DNA of 64,000 nucleotides, taken from NCBI GenBank assembly GCA_037962975.1, contig CM075673.1, forward strand, positions 15,980,001 through 16,044,000, read 5' to 3'. This DNA is from Clitoria ternatea. Its lineage: Eukaryota; Streptophyta; Magnoliopsida; Fabales; Fabaceae. Each line of letters opens with the position of its first letter. Position 1 is the first letter of the stretch. The notes beneath the pieces were generated by a model. That model worked only from the letters and a program-made list of their open reading frames with translations, did not search any database and had not been told where the DNA came from. This document shows positions 11,064 to 21,850 of this stretch, one piece after another. The translations under genes were made by a program, and so were the position numbers.

Positions 11064-12884
11064 ATGATCTTGAGAGGACAGGGACCAAAAGACCAACTTG
11101 CATTTGATCCAGAAATAAATAAGCTCCTCAAGAAAATCAAGAAAGCCAAGCAAAAGCATAACTTCCACATAGGAAAAACTTCCTTTGATAGAATGGTGGA
11201 TGTTAACAGCAATAACCAAAATCCACCAAGGAGAACACTTGGAGACTATGCTTTACAGCAAGGGCCAAGACATTTCTCAAGCATTGTAATTCCAAACACT
11301 ATCAGAGCACTAGAAATGAAACCAGCATTTCTTAGTTTGATTAGTTCACACCAATTTACTGGAATGTCAAGTGAAGATCCATACACTCACTTGGTAACTT
11401 TCTATGAATTGGTTGGAACCATGGGATTTGACCAAGATGTTATTGATGCTGCATATTTGAGACTATTTCCTTTTTCTCTAGCAGGTAAAGCTAAATAGTG
11501 GCTCCAGTCTCACCCAAATCAAAGCCTAAACAGTTGGGACACAGTGGAAGAAAAATTCCTACATATGATCTTTCCTCCATCTAGATTCATCAAGGCCAAG
11601 TCAGATATTAACATTTAAACAAAGCCATGAGGAACCTTTTTGTGAGGTGTGGGAACGTTTTAAATCTCTCCTGAGAAAGTGCCCAAACCATGGACTAGAA
11701 GATATTGCACAACTTAATATCTTCTACAGTGGACTCAAAGCTGACACCAAAATGATCTTGGACGCAGCAGCTGGAGGCACCATGATGACAGTAGATGCAG
11801 AACAAGCAACAAGAATCATTGAAGCATTATCATCCACAGAGTACCAAGCCTAGCACGATAGAACGTAAGTCCACAAGAAGGGAGTATTAGAACTAAATAC
11901 AACAGATGTCATTTTAGCTCAAAATAAAGTTTTGACTCAACAAATTGAAGCTCTAACACAGCAAATGGAAAAACTCCCGCAGCAGTTACATGTAGTGCAA
12001 ACCTCTACAAATAATCAGCAATCACAATTGAAATGTGATTTTTATGGAGAAGAACATCAAAATGGACATTGCCAAGGAGAGCAATCTGACCAATCCATAC
12101 TCTACATGAATAACCAAGGTAAGCAGGGTAATTTCAATAACAATGCTTACTCTAACAATTTTTCACAGGGATGGAGAAGTAATCAGAATGGCAGATGAAA
12201 GTAGGAGGCAAGCACTTCTAATAGACAACAACCTTACCAACAAGGTTCTTCTTTGATGGAAAGAACATCCAAACTAGAGGACACTCTAGAAAAATTCATG
12301 CAAGTTTCAATAACCAACCAAAAAAATACTGATGCGTCAATCAGAAATCAGGAGACCCAAGTGGGGCAATTAGCTTGTCAAATTGCAGAACATCATAATT
12401 CATAATTTGGGGCTAATACCCACCCAAACCCAAAGGAGCAATGAAAAGCAATCACCACAAGAAGCAGAAAAGTCACTGGACAAGAAGAGAAGAAAGGTGA
12501 AAAGTTGGAAAAAAATTATGAAAAAGAATCAAGGGAGGAAGTTACAGAAGAAAAAAATAAAAAAAATGAGGATGTACATATAGAGGAGGATGTAGTTGAA
12601 AAAATAAAAAGAGAGAGATAAAAGAAGGAAAGAAAAAGGTGAACAACCCAGCACTACAGCTGAAAAGTTTAGTGTATCCAAAAAATCCTTCAAAGACAGA
12701 CAAGGAGAGGCAGTTTGCAAGATTCATGGACATTTTCAAAAGATTACAGATAAACATACCTTTTGTGGAAGCTATGGAGCAAATGCCAACATACGCAAAG
12801 TTCATGAAAGAGTTATTAACAAAGAAGAAAAGATTCTCTGAAGAGACAGTGGAGTTAGCAGCAGGATGCAGTGCTATTATTTAA
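11064..12884 (+). pseudogene. gag: Athila-1 gag, broken
   Basis: The region encodes a capsid-type Gag for virus-like particle assembly. The first piece (11064-11495) includes RRTLGDYALQQGPRHFSSIV, EDPYTHLVTFYELVGTMGF and LRLFPFSLAGKAK, then hits TAG at 11496 where Trp is expected. After a frameshift near 11612 it continues with WERFKSLLRKCPNHGLEDIA (11647 on). A zinc knuckle near 12033-12071 reads CDFYGEEHQNGHC, a CX2CX3HX4C motif whose second Cys is Tyr. The stretch 12384-12640 is a Lys/Glu-rich linker with frameshifts. The part 12639-12884 (FMDIFKRLQINIPFVEAMEQ) leads to the protease. The closest relative in the window is the gag of Athila-2. Confidence 0.88.
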
Positions 12885-12890
12885 AAAGCA

Positions 12891-13643
12891 TTGCCTCAAA
12901 AAATAAAAGATCCAGGGAGTTTTACAATTCCAGTAACTATTGGTACTTTACCAGTAGGAAAGACACTCTTAGACTTGGGAGCTAGCATTAACTTAATGCC
13001 TCTCTCAATGGTAAAAAGAATCGGAGATCTTGAGTTGAAACCAACACGAATTACTCTCCAACTCGCTGATTGATTTATGAAGTTTCCATATGGCATAGCA
13101 AAGGAAGTGCTGGTACGAGTTGACAAGTTCATGTTCCTTGTAGATTTTGTCATCATGGATATTGAAGAAGATACAGAGGTGCCTCTCATTTTGGGCAGAC
13201 CCTTCATGAAAATAGCAAAGGTAATTATTAATGTGGATGATGGGAAACTCTAAGTAAGAGTGTAAGATGAGGAAGTGAATTTCAATGTGTTTGATGCAAT
13301 GAAGTACCCAGTAGAGAAGCACCAGTGCTTCAAAATTAACATTGAAGAAATAGCTATCAAAGAAAAATCCAATGAATGGCTCAACAAAGATTCACTAAAG
13401 GAGTTAATGACATAAGTTGAACCAAATGGCAAAGTGATGAGGGAGGTTGACATGGATGTGAAGGACTTGGAAGATGAAAAGTGTGACATCCAGGAAGAAA
13501 ATCATTATGAAGAGATATCAAAGAAAGCATCAAAAGTTGAGCTAAAAGTTTTGCCTTCACACTTGAAATATGCTTTTCTTGACGATGAAGGACAAAACCC
13601 TATTATTATTAATGGGCGCTTGTCAGAATTTGAGGAAAAATAA
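12891..13643 (+). pseudogene. pol: Athila-1 aspartic protease and linker to RT
   Basis: The retropepsin-like domain reads DPGSFTIPVTIGTLPVGKTL, then the active-site motif DLGASINLMPL. An in-frame TGA follows at 13071 (Arg/Lys expected) and the text goes on to VPLILGRPFMKIAK (about 13180). The flap and the ILGRP block match the Athila-2 protease at 32280-32620 almost residue for residue. More stops occur at 13252, 13264 and 13414. The piece 13434-13643 is the acidic linker before RT and includes LPSHLKYAFLDDEGQNPIII, the usual entry to RT in Athila-type pol. Confidence 0.88.
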
Positions 13644-14390
13644 TTGATTCAAGTGTTGAAGGAAAACTCAAGGGCAATTGGTTGGAAACTAGAAGACTTG
13701 AAAGGCATAAGTCCAGCCTATTGCATGCACCACATTTACATGGAACAAGAATTCAAACCAGTTGCTCAGCCGCAGAGACGCTTGAATCCAACCATGAAGG
13801 AAGTTGTCAAAGGGGAGGTAATTAAATTACTAGAAGCTGGTATAATTTATCCAATCTCTGATAGTTCTTGGGTTAGTCCTGTGCAGGTTATTCCAAAGAA
13901 GGGAGGAGTAATTGTCATATGAAATGACAAAAATGAATTAATACCCACAAGAACAGTCACAGGATGGAGAATGTGCATTGACTATAGGAAGCTAAACACA
14001 ACAATTAGGAAAGACCATTTTTCTCTACCCTTCATGGACCAAATGTTGGAAAGGCTCGCAGGACAAGCCTATTATTACTTTTTGGATGGATACTCAGGAT
14101 ACAACCAAATAGCTGTTGCATCAGAAGATCAAGAGAAAACAACATTCACATGTCCCTTTGGGGTATTTACATACAGAAAAATGCCTTTTGGGTTATGTAA
14201 TGCTCCTATAACATTCCAAAAATGTATGTTAGCTATTTTTTCAGATTTGGTGGAGAAATGCATTGAAGTCTTCATGGACGATTTTTCTATTTTTGGGCCA
14301 TCATTTGATCAATGTTTAGAAATTTTGAGTATAGTATTGAAAAGATGTGTGGAAACCAATTTAGTCATAAATTAGGAAAAGTGTCACTTT
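13644..14390 (+). pseudogene. pol: Athila-1 reverse transcriptase
   Basis: This domain would copy the element RNA into DNA. Motifs in order are HHIYMEQEFKPVAQPQRRLN, EVIKLLEAGIIYPISDSSWV, WRMCIDYRKLNTTIRKDHF, PFGLCNAPITFQKCM and the catalytic box FMDDFSIFG (about 14273-14299). The FMDD form is usual for Athila. Stops interrupt it at 13920 (about where CR is expected) and at 14373 (Gln/Glu expected), but the frame is otherwise kept, so it was lost by point mutations. Confidence 0.93.
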
Positions 14391-15212
14391 ATGGATACTG
14401 AAGGAATCGTGCTTGGACATCAAATATCCAAAAGAGGCATCGAGGTGGACAAAGCCAAAGTGGAAGTAATTGAGAAGCTACCACCACTAGGGAATGTGAA
14501 AGGTGTTAGAAGTTTCTTGGGCCATGCAGGATTTTATAGAAGATTCATCAGAGATTTCTCCAAAATTACAAAGCCCTTGAGTAATCTCTTAAACAAAGAC
14601 ACTCCCTTTATTTTTGATGATTCATGTTTACATGCATTCAAAACTTTGAAACATAAATTAACTTGTGCACCTGTGATAATTACCCCTGATTGGGAGTTAG
14701 ATTTTGAAATAATGTGTGACGCAAGTGACAATGCTGTTGGGGCCGTATTAGGACAAAGGAAGGCCAAAATTTTTCATGTCATCCACTATGCTAGCAAAGT
14801 TTCAAACCCTGGCCAAAAAAATTATACAACAATAGAAAAAGAGCTGTTAGCAATAGTGTATGGCCTAGAAAAGTTTAGACCTTATTTGATTGGTTCCCAA
14901 GTCACTGTTTTTACTGACCATGCTGCTATTAAATATCTGCTGAATAAACCTGGCTCTAAGCCCAGGTTAATTAGATGGATCTTGTTGTTACAAGAATTAT
15001 ATCTAGTAATCAAAGACAAAAAAGGCAGTGAGAATTTTATTGCAGATCATCTATCTCGCCTTGTCAACAAGGAAGCCACATTACTACAACCAGAAGTAAA
15101 TGAAGAATTTCCAGATGAGAAGCTGTTAATGATACAAGAAAGGCCATGGTTTGCAGACATGGCAAACTTTAAAGCCGCAGGTGTGTTGCCTGAGGATCTT
15201 TTATGGCAATAA
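14391..15212 (+). pseudogene. pol: Athila-1 RT connection and RNase H
   Basis: A 273-codon open stretch continues the frame of RT. It contains FLGHAGFYRRFIRDFSKITK, then RNase H motifs CDASDNAVGAVLGQR (first Asp), TTIEKELLAIVYGLEKFRPY (Glu) and VFTDHAAIKYLLNK (Asp). ADHLSRL marks the end of RNase H. The ORF closes at a TAA just before the integrase zinc-binding region. Confidence 0.93.
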
Positions 15213-16340
15213 AAGAAAAAGTTTCTGAAAGATGAAAAGTAGTTTATATGGGATGATCCATACTTATTTAAACTTGGATCAGACCTTATTTTGAGGAGAT
15301 GTGTGTCTCGACAAGAAGCCAACAAAATTTTATGGCACTGTCATAGTCCCCATATGGAGGACACTTCAATGGAGAAAGGACTGCAACTAAGGTCCTCCAA
15401 TCAGGTAGCATATAAAAAAGGAACAAGATGCCATTAACTGCCATTCTTGAAATATAAGTCTTTGATTGCTGGGGTATAAACTTTGTTGGACTCTACCTAC
15501 TTTATTTTCAAATGAGTACATTGTTGTAGCAGTGGACTATGTGTCAAAGTGGGTTGAAGCCTTGGCCTGTGTTAAAGCTGATGCCAAAACCGTGATCAAA
15601 TTTCTCAAGAAAAACATTTTCAGTAGGTTTGGTACTCCAAGGGTACTGATAAGTGACGAAGGTTCTCATTTCTACAATACTCAACTTCAAAGATGTCTAG
15701 AACACTATGGAGTAAAGCATAAGGTAACCTTTCCATACCACCCTCAAGCCAATGGCCAAGTGGAAGTATCTAACAGAGAGATCAAGAGGATATTAGAAAA
15801 AACAATTGGCCACAACAGGAAGGATTGGCCCTTAAAGCTCGATGACCCTTTATGGGCATACAGAAAAACTTACAAAGCCCCAACTGGATTTTCACCTTAC
15901 TAGTTGGTGTATGGAAAAATTGCCATCTTCCTGTAGAACTTGAACACAAGGCATTCTGGGTAATGAAAGTACTGAACTATGACCCAAAAGTAGCAATTCA
16001 AGAAAGAAAAATTCAGATGCACAAGCTAGAAGAATAGAGGAAGGAAACCTATGAATCATCAAAAATCTATAAGGAAAAGATAAAGGCCTACCATGACAAG
16101 CACATTGTGAAAAAAGTTTTTATCCAGGACAGTCTGTGCTCCTGTTTAATTCAAGGATAAAATTGTTTCTAGAAAAACTAAAATCTAAATGGTCAGGGCC
16201 ATTGATTGTGAAAAAAGTAAGGTCTTATGGGGCCACTGAGTTACAAGGCCCTAAATCTGAAAGAACCTAGGTTGTAAATGGTCAAAGACTCAAACCTTAT
16301 TTGGGAGGAGAGGTGGAGAAGGTCACCACCATCATTCAAC
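15213..16340 (+). pseudogene. pol: Athila-1 integrase, broken
   Basis: The integrase would insert the cDNA into chromosomes. The zinc-binding part is damaged: WHCHSPHME is present near 15330, but the following Cys pair region is shortened and out of frame. The catalytic core (15520-15903) has VDYVSKWVEA (first Asp), ISDEGSHFYNTQLQRCLEHY (second Asp) and ANGQVEVSNREIKRILEK (Glu), so all three acidic residues remain. The C-terminal part (15904-16340) is frameshifted many times. The end of pol is near 16340, just before a conserved TGGGAGGTAACCCA. Confidence 0.88.
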
Positions 16341-17735
16341 TGAAGGACCCATGATCAAACAAATTAGGCATCAAGCTAATGATGATAAACAAGCGCTTTT
16401 TGGGAGGTAACCCAATACTTTTTGTTCTCTTCATTCTGTTGATTTTACTTTAAATATTATTGAAGTCCTCATTTATTTTGTAGGTCACTCATCAAACCAC
16501 TCCAATAGTGAAAAATAAAATTTTAAACACTGGCAGACATCATGAACACTTAAGCTTGATTAATCACGCTCAAGCATGACCAGTTCAAGGGATCAAGCAT
16601 GATAAGATACGCTTAAGTGAGGACATAATCGTTTAAGCAAGGTATAAAATTCAAGCATCATGTATGTGCACGCTCAAGCGAGACTTATTACACCCAAGCG
16701 AACCAGAGCGAGGGAAGGGATAAAATAGCATCAGCAGGTTCCCAGCCTCGATCACGCTCAAGCGTGATAGAAAACCCTCAAGCGAGAAAGAAAAGGGGCA
16801 TCAGGTATTAGCCATGCTCGAGCGTGGCAATTATGCGCTCAAGCGAGAACTTACAATCCTCAATCACGCTTAAGCGTGAACTCTCCAAGCTCAAAGTGCA
16901 GCCTTTCTCTCATGTCACGCTCAAGTGTAGTGTTTTTAAGCTTAAGCGACCTTTGGTCAAGATAATCTGAAGCAGGAAGAGGCAATCATGACCGCGCTTA
17001 AGCGCAATTACCTCACGCTCAAGCGTGAAATGATTTTCATAACCCTGCGCTCAAGCGAGTCTGAAAGTAAATACTGGACGATCACGCTTAAGCGTGATGT
17101 ACTCACGCTTGAGTGAGAGTTCTCAAAACTGCCCCTGATACTAATAAATATAGCCTTTTGTAACTTCCCACTCCTGTAACCGCCCATTATCACCTCTGTC
17201 TTTCAAAATTTTGTAACTGACAAGCCCATTTTCACCAAATCCAACTCCCTCTTGATTTACATTAAACATTCTCATTGCATTTTCATTAACAAATCACTTC
17301 AAAGGTCATTGTAGTTTCTATTCTCTACATCAATTTCTGATTCTTCAAGGTAACCACTGAACTTTTCATCATGCTTTTAGAGAGAAATGATAACCCCTTT
17401 TTAAGAATACATGCGTTGAATTCTTAAAAATTTCTTTAGACTCGTTCCTATTGTATGAGTACCATGATGCAATAATACTCCATGTTTGATTATTTTCTGG
17501 GTTGTTTAAAAAGGGGATTGATGCTATTACTTCTTAAAATTCTTTGTAGTTCATGTTAATTGTTTGTGAAAAGTCCTGTAAGAACTTACTTTGCATATTG
17601 GTCATGATCTCCATCATACATGATAAGCAATGGTATGTATATAGTCTACAATCTTGACACAGGACACTGCACATATGGTTTTTCTTTGCCATCCTTATTA
17701 TATTAGCATCATATAAAGTTATGCCTTTTATACAG
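16341..17735 (+). other. Athila-1 spacer between pol and ORF3
   Basis: This non-coding spacer begins with AGCGCTTTTTGGGAGGTAACCCA (split here as AGCGCT then TGGGAGGTAACCCA at 16401-16414). It then holds the word cluster 16550-17120 and an AT-rich leader ending in a splice-acceptor-like TTTTATACAG directly before the ORF3 ATG at 17736. No ORF in it has protein support. Confidence 0.8.
16550..17120. repeat. Palindromic words in the Athila-1 spacer
   Basis: About sixteen variants of the word are found. Examples are TCACGCTCAAGCGTGATA (16753), TCACGCTTAAGCGTGAAC (16865), CGCGCTTAAGCGCAA (16993), CTCACGCTCAAGCGTGAAA (17013), TCACGCTTAAGCGTGATG (17082) and TGCGCTCAAGCGAGA. The two arms often change together: CACGC/GCGTG in one copy and GCGC/GCGC in another. 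Spacing is irregular and flanking sequence is unrelated. Confidence 0.9.
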
Positions 17736-19022
17736 ATGGCAAGAGTTAAACAAACTGCCCCTCTTTCCCCACCAAAGAACACTACGGGATCATCAAGGAG
17801 AAAGAAAGGAAAACGGCCAAGGATAGATGACCAAGACAGCGCCCCAAGATTCAAAAACAAAGATAAGAGTAGGCACTATAAAGATATCTCTAACTGGACA
17901 TTCATCCCTGAAAGAAAAGTGGACTTAGCACTGGGGGAATGTGATGCCTTTTTACAAGTTGTCAGAAGAAGGAATTGGCTCAAAATCTGCTATCCAAGAG
18001 AAAAATATGACCCGGAGGTTGTAAGAGAATTCTATGCCAATGCTTGGCCAAAGGGGGGAGAAGGAGATCGAAAGACATATGTAAGAGGCCATTGACTCTC
18101 TTATGGCAGAGATAAAATTAACTTTTACTTGGGTAACCTTATGGAACTAGGAGAAGGAGAGACCTGCCAATATGCAAGCATGAGATCACAGAACCAAGGG
18201 ATCCCTACACAAGATATAGAGGCATCCATATGTATCCCTGGTCACCACTTTCAGACTGTCCAAGGGGAACAACCAATGCGTATCTTGAGAAAGGATATGA
18301 CTACCCCTTCTCAAGTCTGGAAATCCTTCTTGCTTGCCAATGTGGCCCTAAATGCCCACGTTTCTAATTTAATTTATGCCAGGTGTTATTTGTTATATTG
18401 TATTTTGCAGGAAGATATCACCATTGATTTGGAACAAATTATCTCAGATGAAATCCACAAATTTGCCATAGCCGATCAAAAATACTCCCAGGTAGGTCAA
18501 AAGGTTAAGGGAAGTTTGGGATTTCCAGCTTTTATTACTGACTTCTGTGTAAGGCATGGCATTGAGGTACAGGACCTTAAGCCTATCAGGCCACCAATTG
18601 ACAAACACTTCATTGAGCGTCATTGTAGTGTTCAGGGTGCACCTCCTCCACCTACCTCAGAAGCACAACAGCAAGTACCACCACCAACAGAATCAGAACC
18701 TACCCCTCTTCCTCTCAGCACAGAGACATCAATGATTCTATAGGCCATCCATCTTCTTAAGATCCAAAACAGCTAACTCTTGGCACAACAAAATGCTAAT
18801 CATCGAGGTTTGATGCACATACATAATGGCTTATACCATAGCATTCCTGCAGGATAACCCAACCCCTGGATAGACCCAATCCACTTTGAAGCCCATATTG
18901 CTTGGCTTGGGGACAGGCCTCCTTTCTTTGGAGGGGGTGAGACATCATAGGCGGGAGCAGGAACCTCCTCACAAGGTCCTCCAGTGAGGGAAGAAGAGAC
19001 AGACACGGAGGATGATGAGTGA
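17736..19022 (+). pseudogene. Athila-1 ORF3, post-pol ORF with plant transposon-protein domain
   Basis: The single frame is 428 codons, broken only by in-frame stops (TGA at 18093, TAG at 18741, and others further on). I chose ATG 17736 because it matches the start of the Athila-2 copy and follows CAG directly. Features are a basic N-terminal segment (SRRKKGKRPR, a likely nuclear signal), a middle part with VREFYANAWPKGG and YVRGH, a helical part (SFLLANVALNAHVSNLIYAR), a Pro-rich segment (near 18640-18720) and an acidic tail EEETDTEDDE. The FYAN...VRG core resembles plant 'putative plant transposon protein' (Transposase_32-like) proteins. It occupies the place of the env-like ORF of Athila/Calypso elements, but I see no signal peptide or membrane segment. 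Function unknown. Confidence 0.75.
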
Positions 19023-20279
19023 CTTTTCTCCTAATTTCCCTTTCTGATCTATGGTTTCTACTTTTACTTCTCAGAAACAATTTTCATTTTGCTTCTTTTA
19101 TTTTACTTACTGTAGACTTTGGTTTTGGTTTGAAGCTTCTCATAATTTTGCATGAACTGCTTGAATGGTTTTACATGAATATGCTTGCAGTAGATTTATT
19201 TCCTAACCATAAGCAAGAAATTAGAATGCATGCACAGATTCTTTAGGCATAACAAATTATAAGACAGTAACAATTAAAGAGGACAATTGGTTGCATTAAA
19301 AACCAGAAGAATAAAATACATAAACTTTTGAAAACTTCTTACATGCTTGAATCTTTTTCTGTTAGAACAAAGGAATATGCCTTTAAACGGGGTGAGAAGT
19401 GAGTAATTAAACACTGAGAGTCTTATTGGAAATTGTTAAGACGACGTTGTCTAATTTTCTGATTAACCCTTTTCTTAAGAAGTAAGCAAGGAAATGATCA
19501 AGGCATTTTGTTTGAAAACGTATTTTAAGCCAAGAGCCAAAAAGCTATCCTTAACAAATTACCCTAATTTTTTTTGGTTGCCCAATTGAGCCAAATTTTT
19601 TTCAGAAAATACCCTAACCTGAGCATGAGAAATAAAATTCCTACCTTCTCAGCATGTTTAATAAGAAAAGAGCATAAAATATTTGGATATGGTAACGATG
19701 ATGAAAGAAAGAGAGGTTGAAAAATGCTAAAGAAAATTAATAGATTCTCCAAACAAGAATCTTTGAACAAAAACAGAAAAAGGAAGAAAATGAATTCTGA
19801 AGCTTGAAAAACAAGGAAGAAGCCTCTAAGTTTTAATGAATATTTATGCTATTCTTCATACATGCAATTTGAAAATCCTAGAAAAACCAGTAATTCTTGT
19901 TAGCCCAACCTCGTTACAACCTTATTAAAAGACCTTTTTGATCCTTGCTAATCTTTTGATTGGGTTTAAAAAGAAATGACCAACAATGTCAACTGAGCAA
20001 TTCTAATAATGAAAGAGTGACACAGTCACCTAGTAAAAGATAATGATAAGTCCTTTGATCTTACAACATTGGGTTACTTGTTTTGTGAGAAGTTAAAACA
20101 AAGCACTATATTTCAAATTAATGGATATTGAGAATGCCACTTGTCTGAAAACATTGAATAATTACTGTCTTTTAATTATGTTCATACTGAGAATTTGAGC
20201 ATGACTATCTTCTTGTCTTGATTCAAAAATCTAATTCTTTTTACTTGAGGACAAGCAAAAATCTAGGATGGGGAGAGTT
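19023..20279 (+). other. Athila-1 3' untranslated region and polypurine tract
   Basis: This stretch is non-coding. It shares conserved blocks with the same region of Athila-2 (35313-36597): AAATGATCAAGGCA, GAGCCAAA, AAAATTCC, and a block around 19870-19945 (AGAAAAACCAGTAATTCTTG). Near the end, CTTG-AGGA-CAAG (20244-20255) forms a small hairpin. The tract AGGATGGGGAGAGTT abuts the 3' LTR at 20280. Confidence 0.75.
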
Positions 20280-21850
20280 TGATAAGTGTTCATTGAGTAT
20301 GGATTTCATGTTTTAGTTTAACCCATTTTTGATAAAAATTCAATTGAATTTATACATAATTGAGCATGAAAACTCTTATGAAAAATTCTTTGTAAAAAGG
20401 CAAAACTCTTCAAACTCTTAAGAAAAATTGTTTCAAAATCCTTAACAAGTTACAGGAATTCAAGGGGGCCAAGTTGAGCAACGATGAGTCCTAGTCACAA
20501 GAAACCACAGCATGAAGAAATAAGCATCAGGTCTCCTCACGCTTAAGCGTGAAGAAGGGATGCTTGGGCGAGGGGCACAATGGAAAAATAAGCATCAGAA
20601 CCCTTCCATACTTAAGCGTGAGAAGGGGGCGCTTGAGCGTGAAAGCCAAGAAGAGGAAGCCACGCTTGAGTGTGACTGAGTGTGACAAGGCAGCATTAGA
20701 CTTTCTACTCACGCTTGAGCTTGGACACTACACGCTCGAGCGTGAGCCCGAGCACGCTTGCGCGTGACTCTGGGAGTGACCAAGCATAGACAACACAGGA
20801 ACTACAAGAAGGCATCAGGTTCCTCACGCTTGAGCATGACCATCAAGCTCAAGCGTGACTCATGCAGTATGGAGTTTGTAATTTAATATTAACCAATGGT
20901 TCGATTCCAACTCAACCACCTTGAAGTGTTTTTGCATGTCTCTGAATATTCCTTCATGGGTATTATGCAAGTGGGCAAAGGAAGCTGAAGCATAATCACT
21001 ATAAATTTAGCAGAAAAGATCTTTGGAAGGCATCTCCTTCAGATCATCAAACACATCTCCTGCATCCTACCTTGTTAACGATTCATTCTCTCTGTATTCA
21101 TTTCCAATTTTTTGGAGTGAAAATGCAAGGCATGAGTAGCTAAATTTTCCTTTATTGGGATTGGTTATAATCAATTCAAACCTGAAGTAATGCTGCTGTA
21201 AGTTTTTATGTATGTTAATAAGATTTGATAGTTTCTATATTTCATTCTACCATTGATGCCTGAAAGTACTTGATCACTATTTTCTTGTTTAAAGTTTTCT
21301 TAAGTATACTGGGAAGTAACTTTTGAGAGCAGATCTAAATGAAATACTCATTGTGAGTAGCTGACCAGGGATGGCATCTAACGCAATGAACATCGAAACA
21401 ATCGATCGGTAATGTTGGAATGGTTTCAAAGTGACTGAGGGATCAGCGGTTTAAAATTATTCTTATGAATTTTGTAGTCGATCAAATGACTTTGATTGTG
21501 ACGTAGAAATTATTATTTCAATTTACATACATGCAAATTTATTTAGCGTATGAAAGGTGAGATGCGATGAAACCGATCCCAGTTCTCCAAATCTGATTTC
21601 TACCCAAATATTTTACTGTCAATATTTTCATTTAACACTTGCTGTTTATTTTGTATTCAATCTTTTGCACAACAAAATCAAAACAAATCTTTTGTCAAAA
21701 TCAATTCAAGAACTAAGATCTTCAAACCAACACCTCCTCAGTGGAACGACATCTATACTATACTACAATTACTGTGTTTAAACTTGGCACAAACATTCCA
21801 TTGAAGTTGTATTATACAAACTTGATTCTTTTATTTAAACATTTCACTTC

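Noticed and set aside
17736..18743. ORF3 as a true envelope gene
   Set aside because: Position fits, but I see no signal peptide or membrane segment, and the protein has a basic N-terminus and acidic tail more like a nuclear protein.
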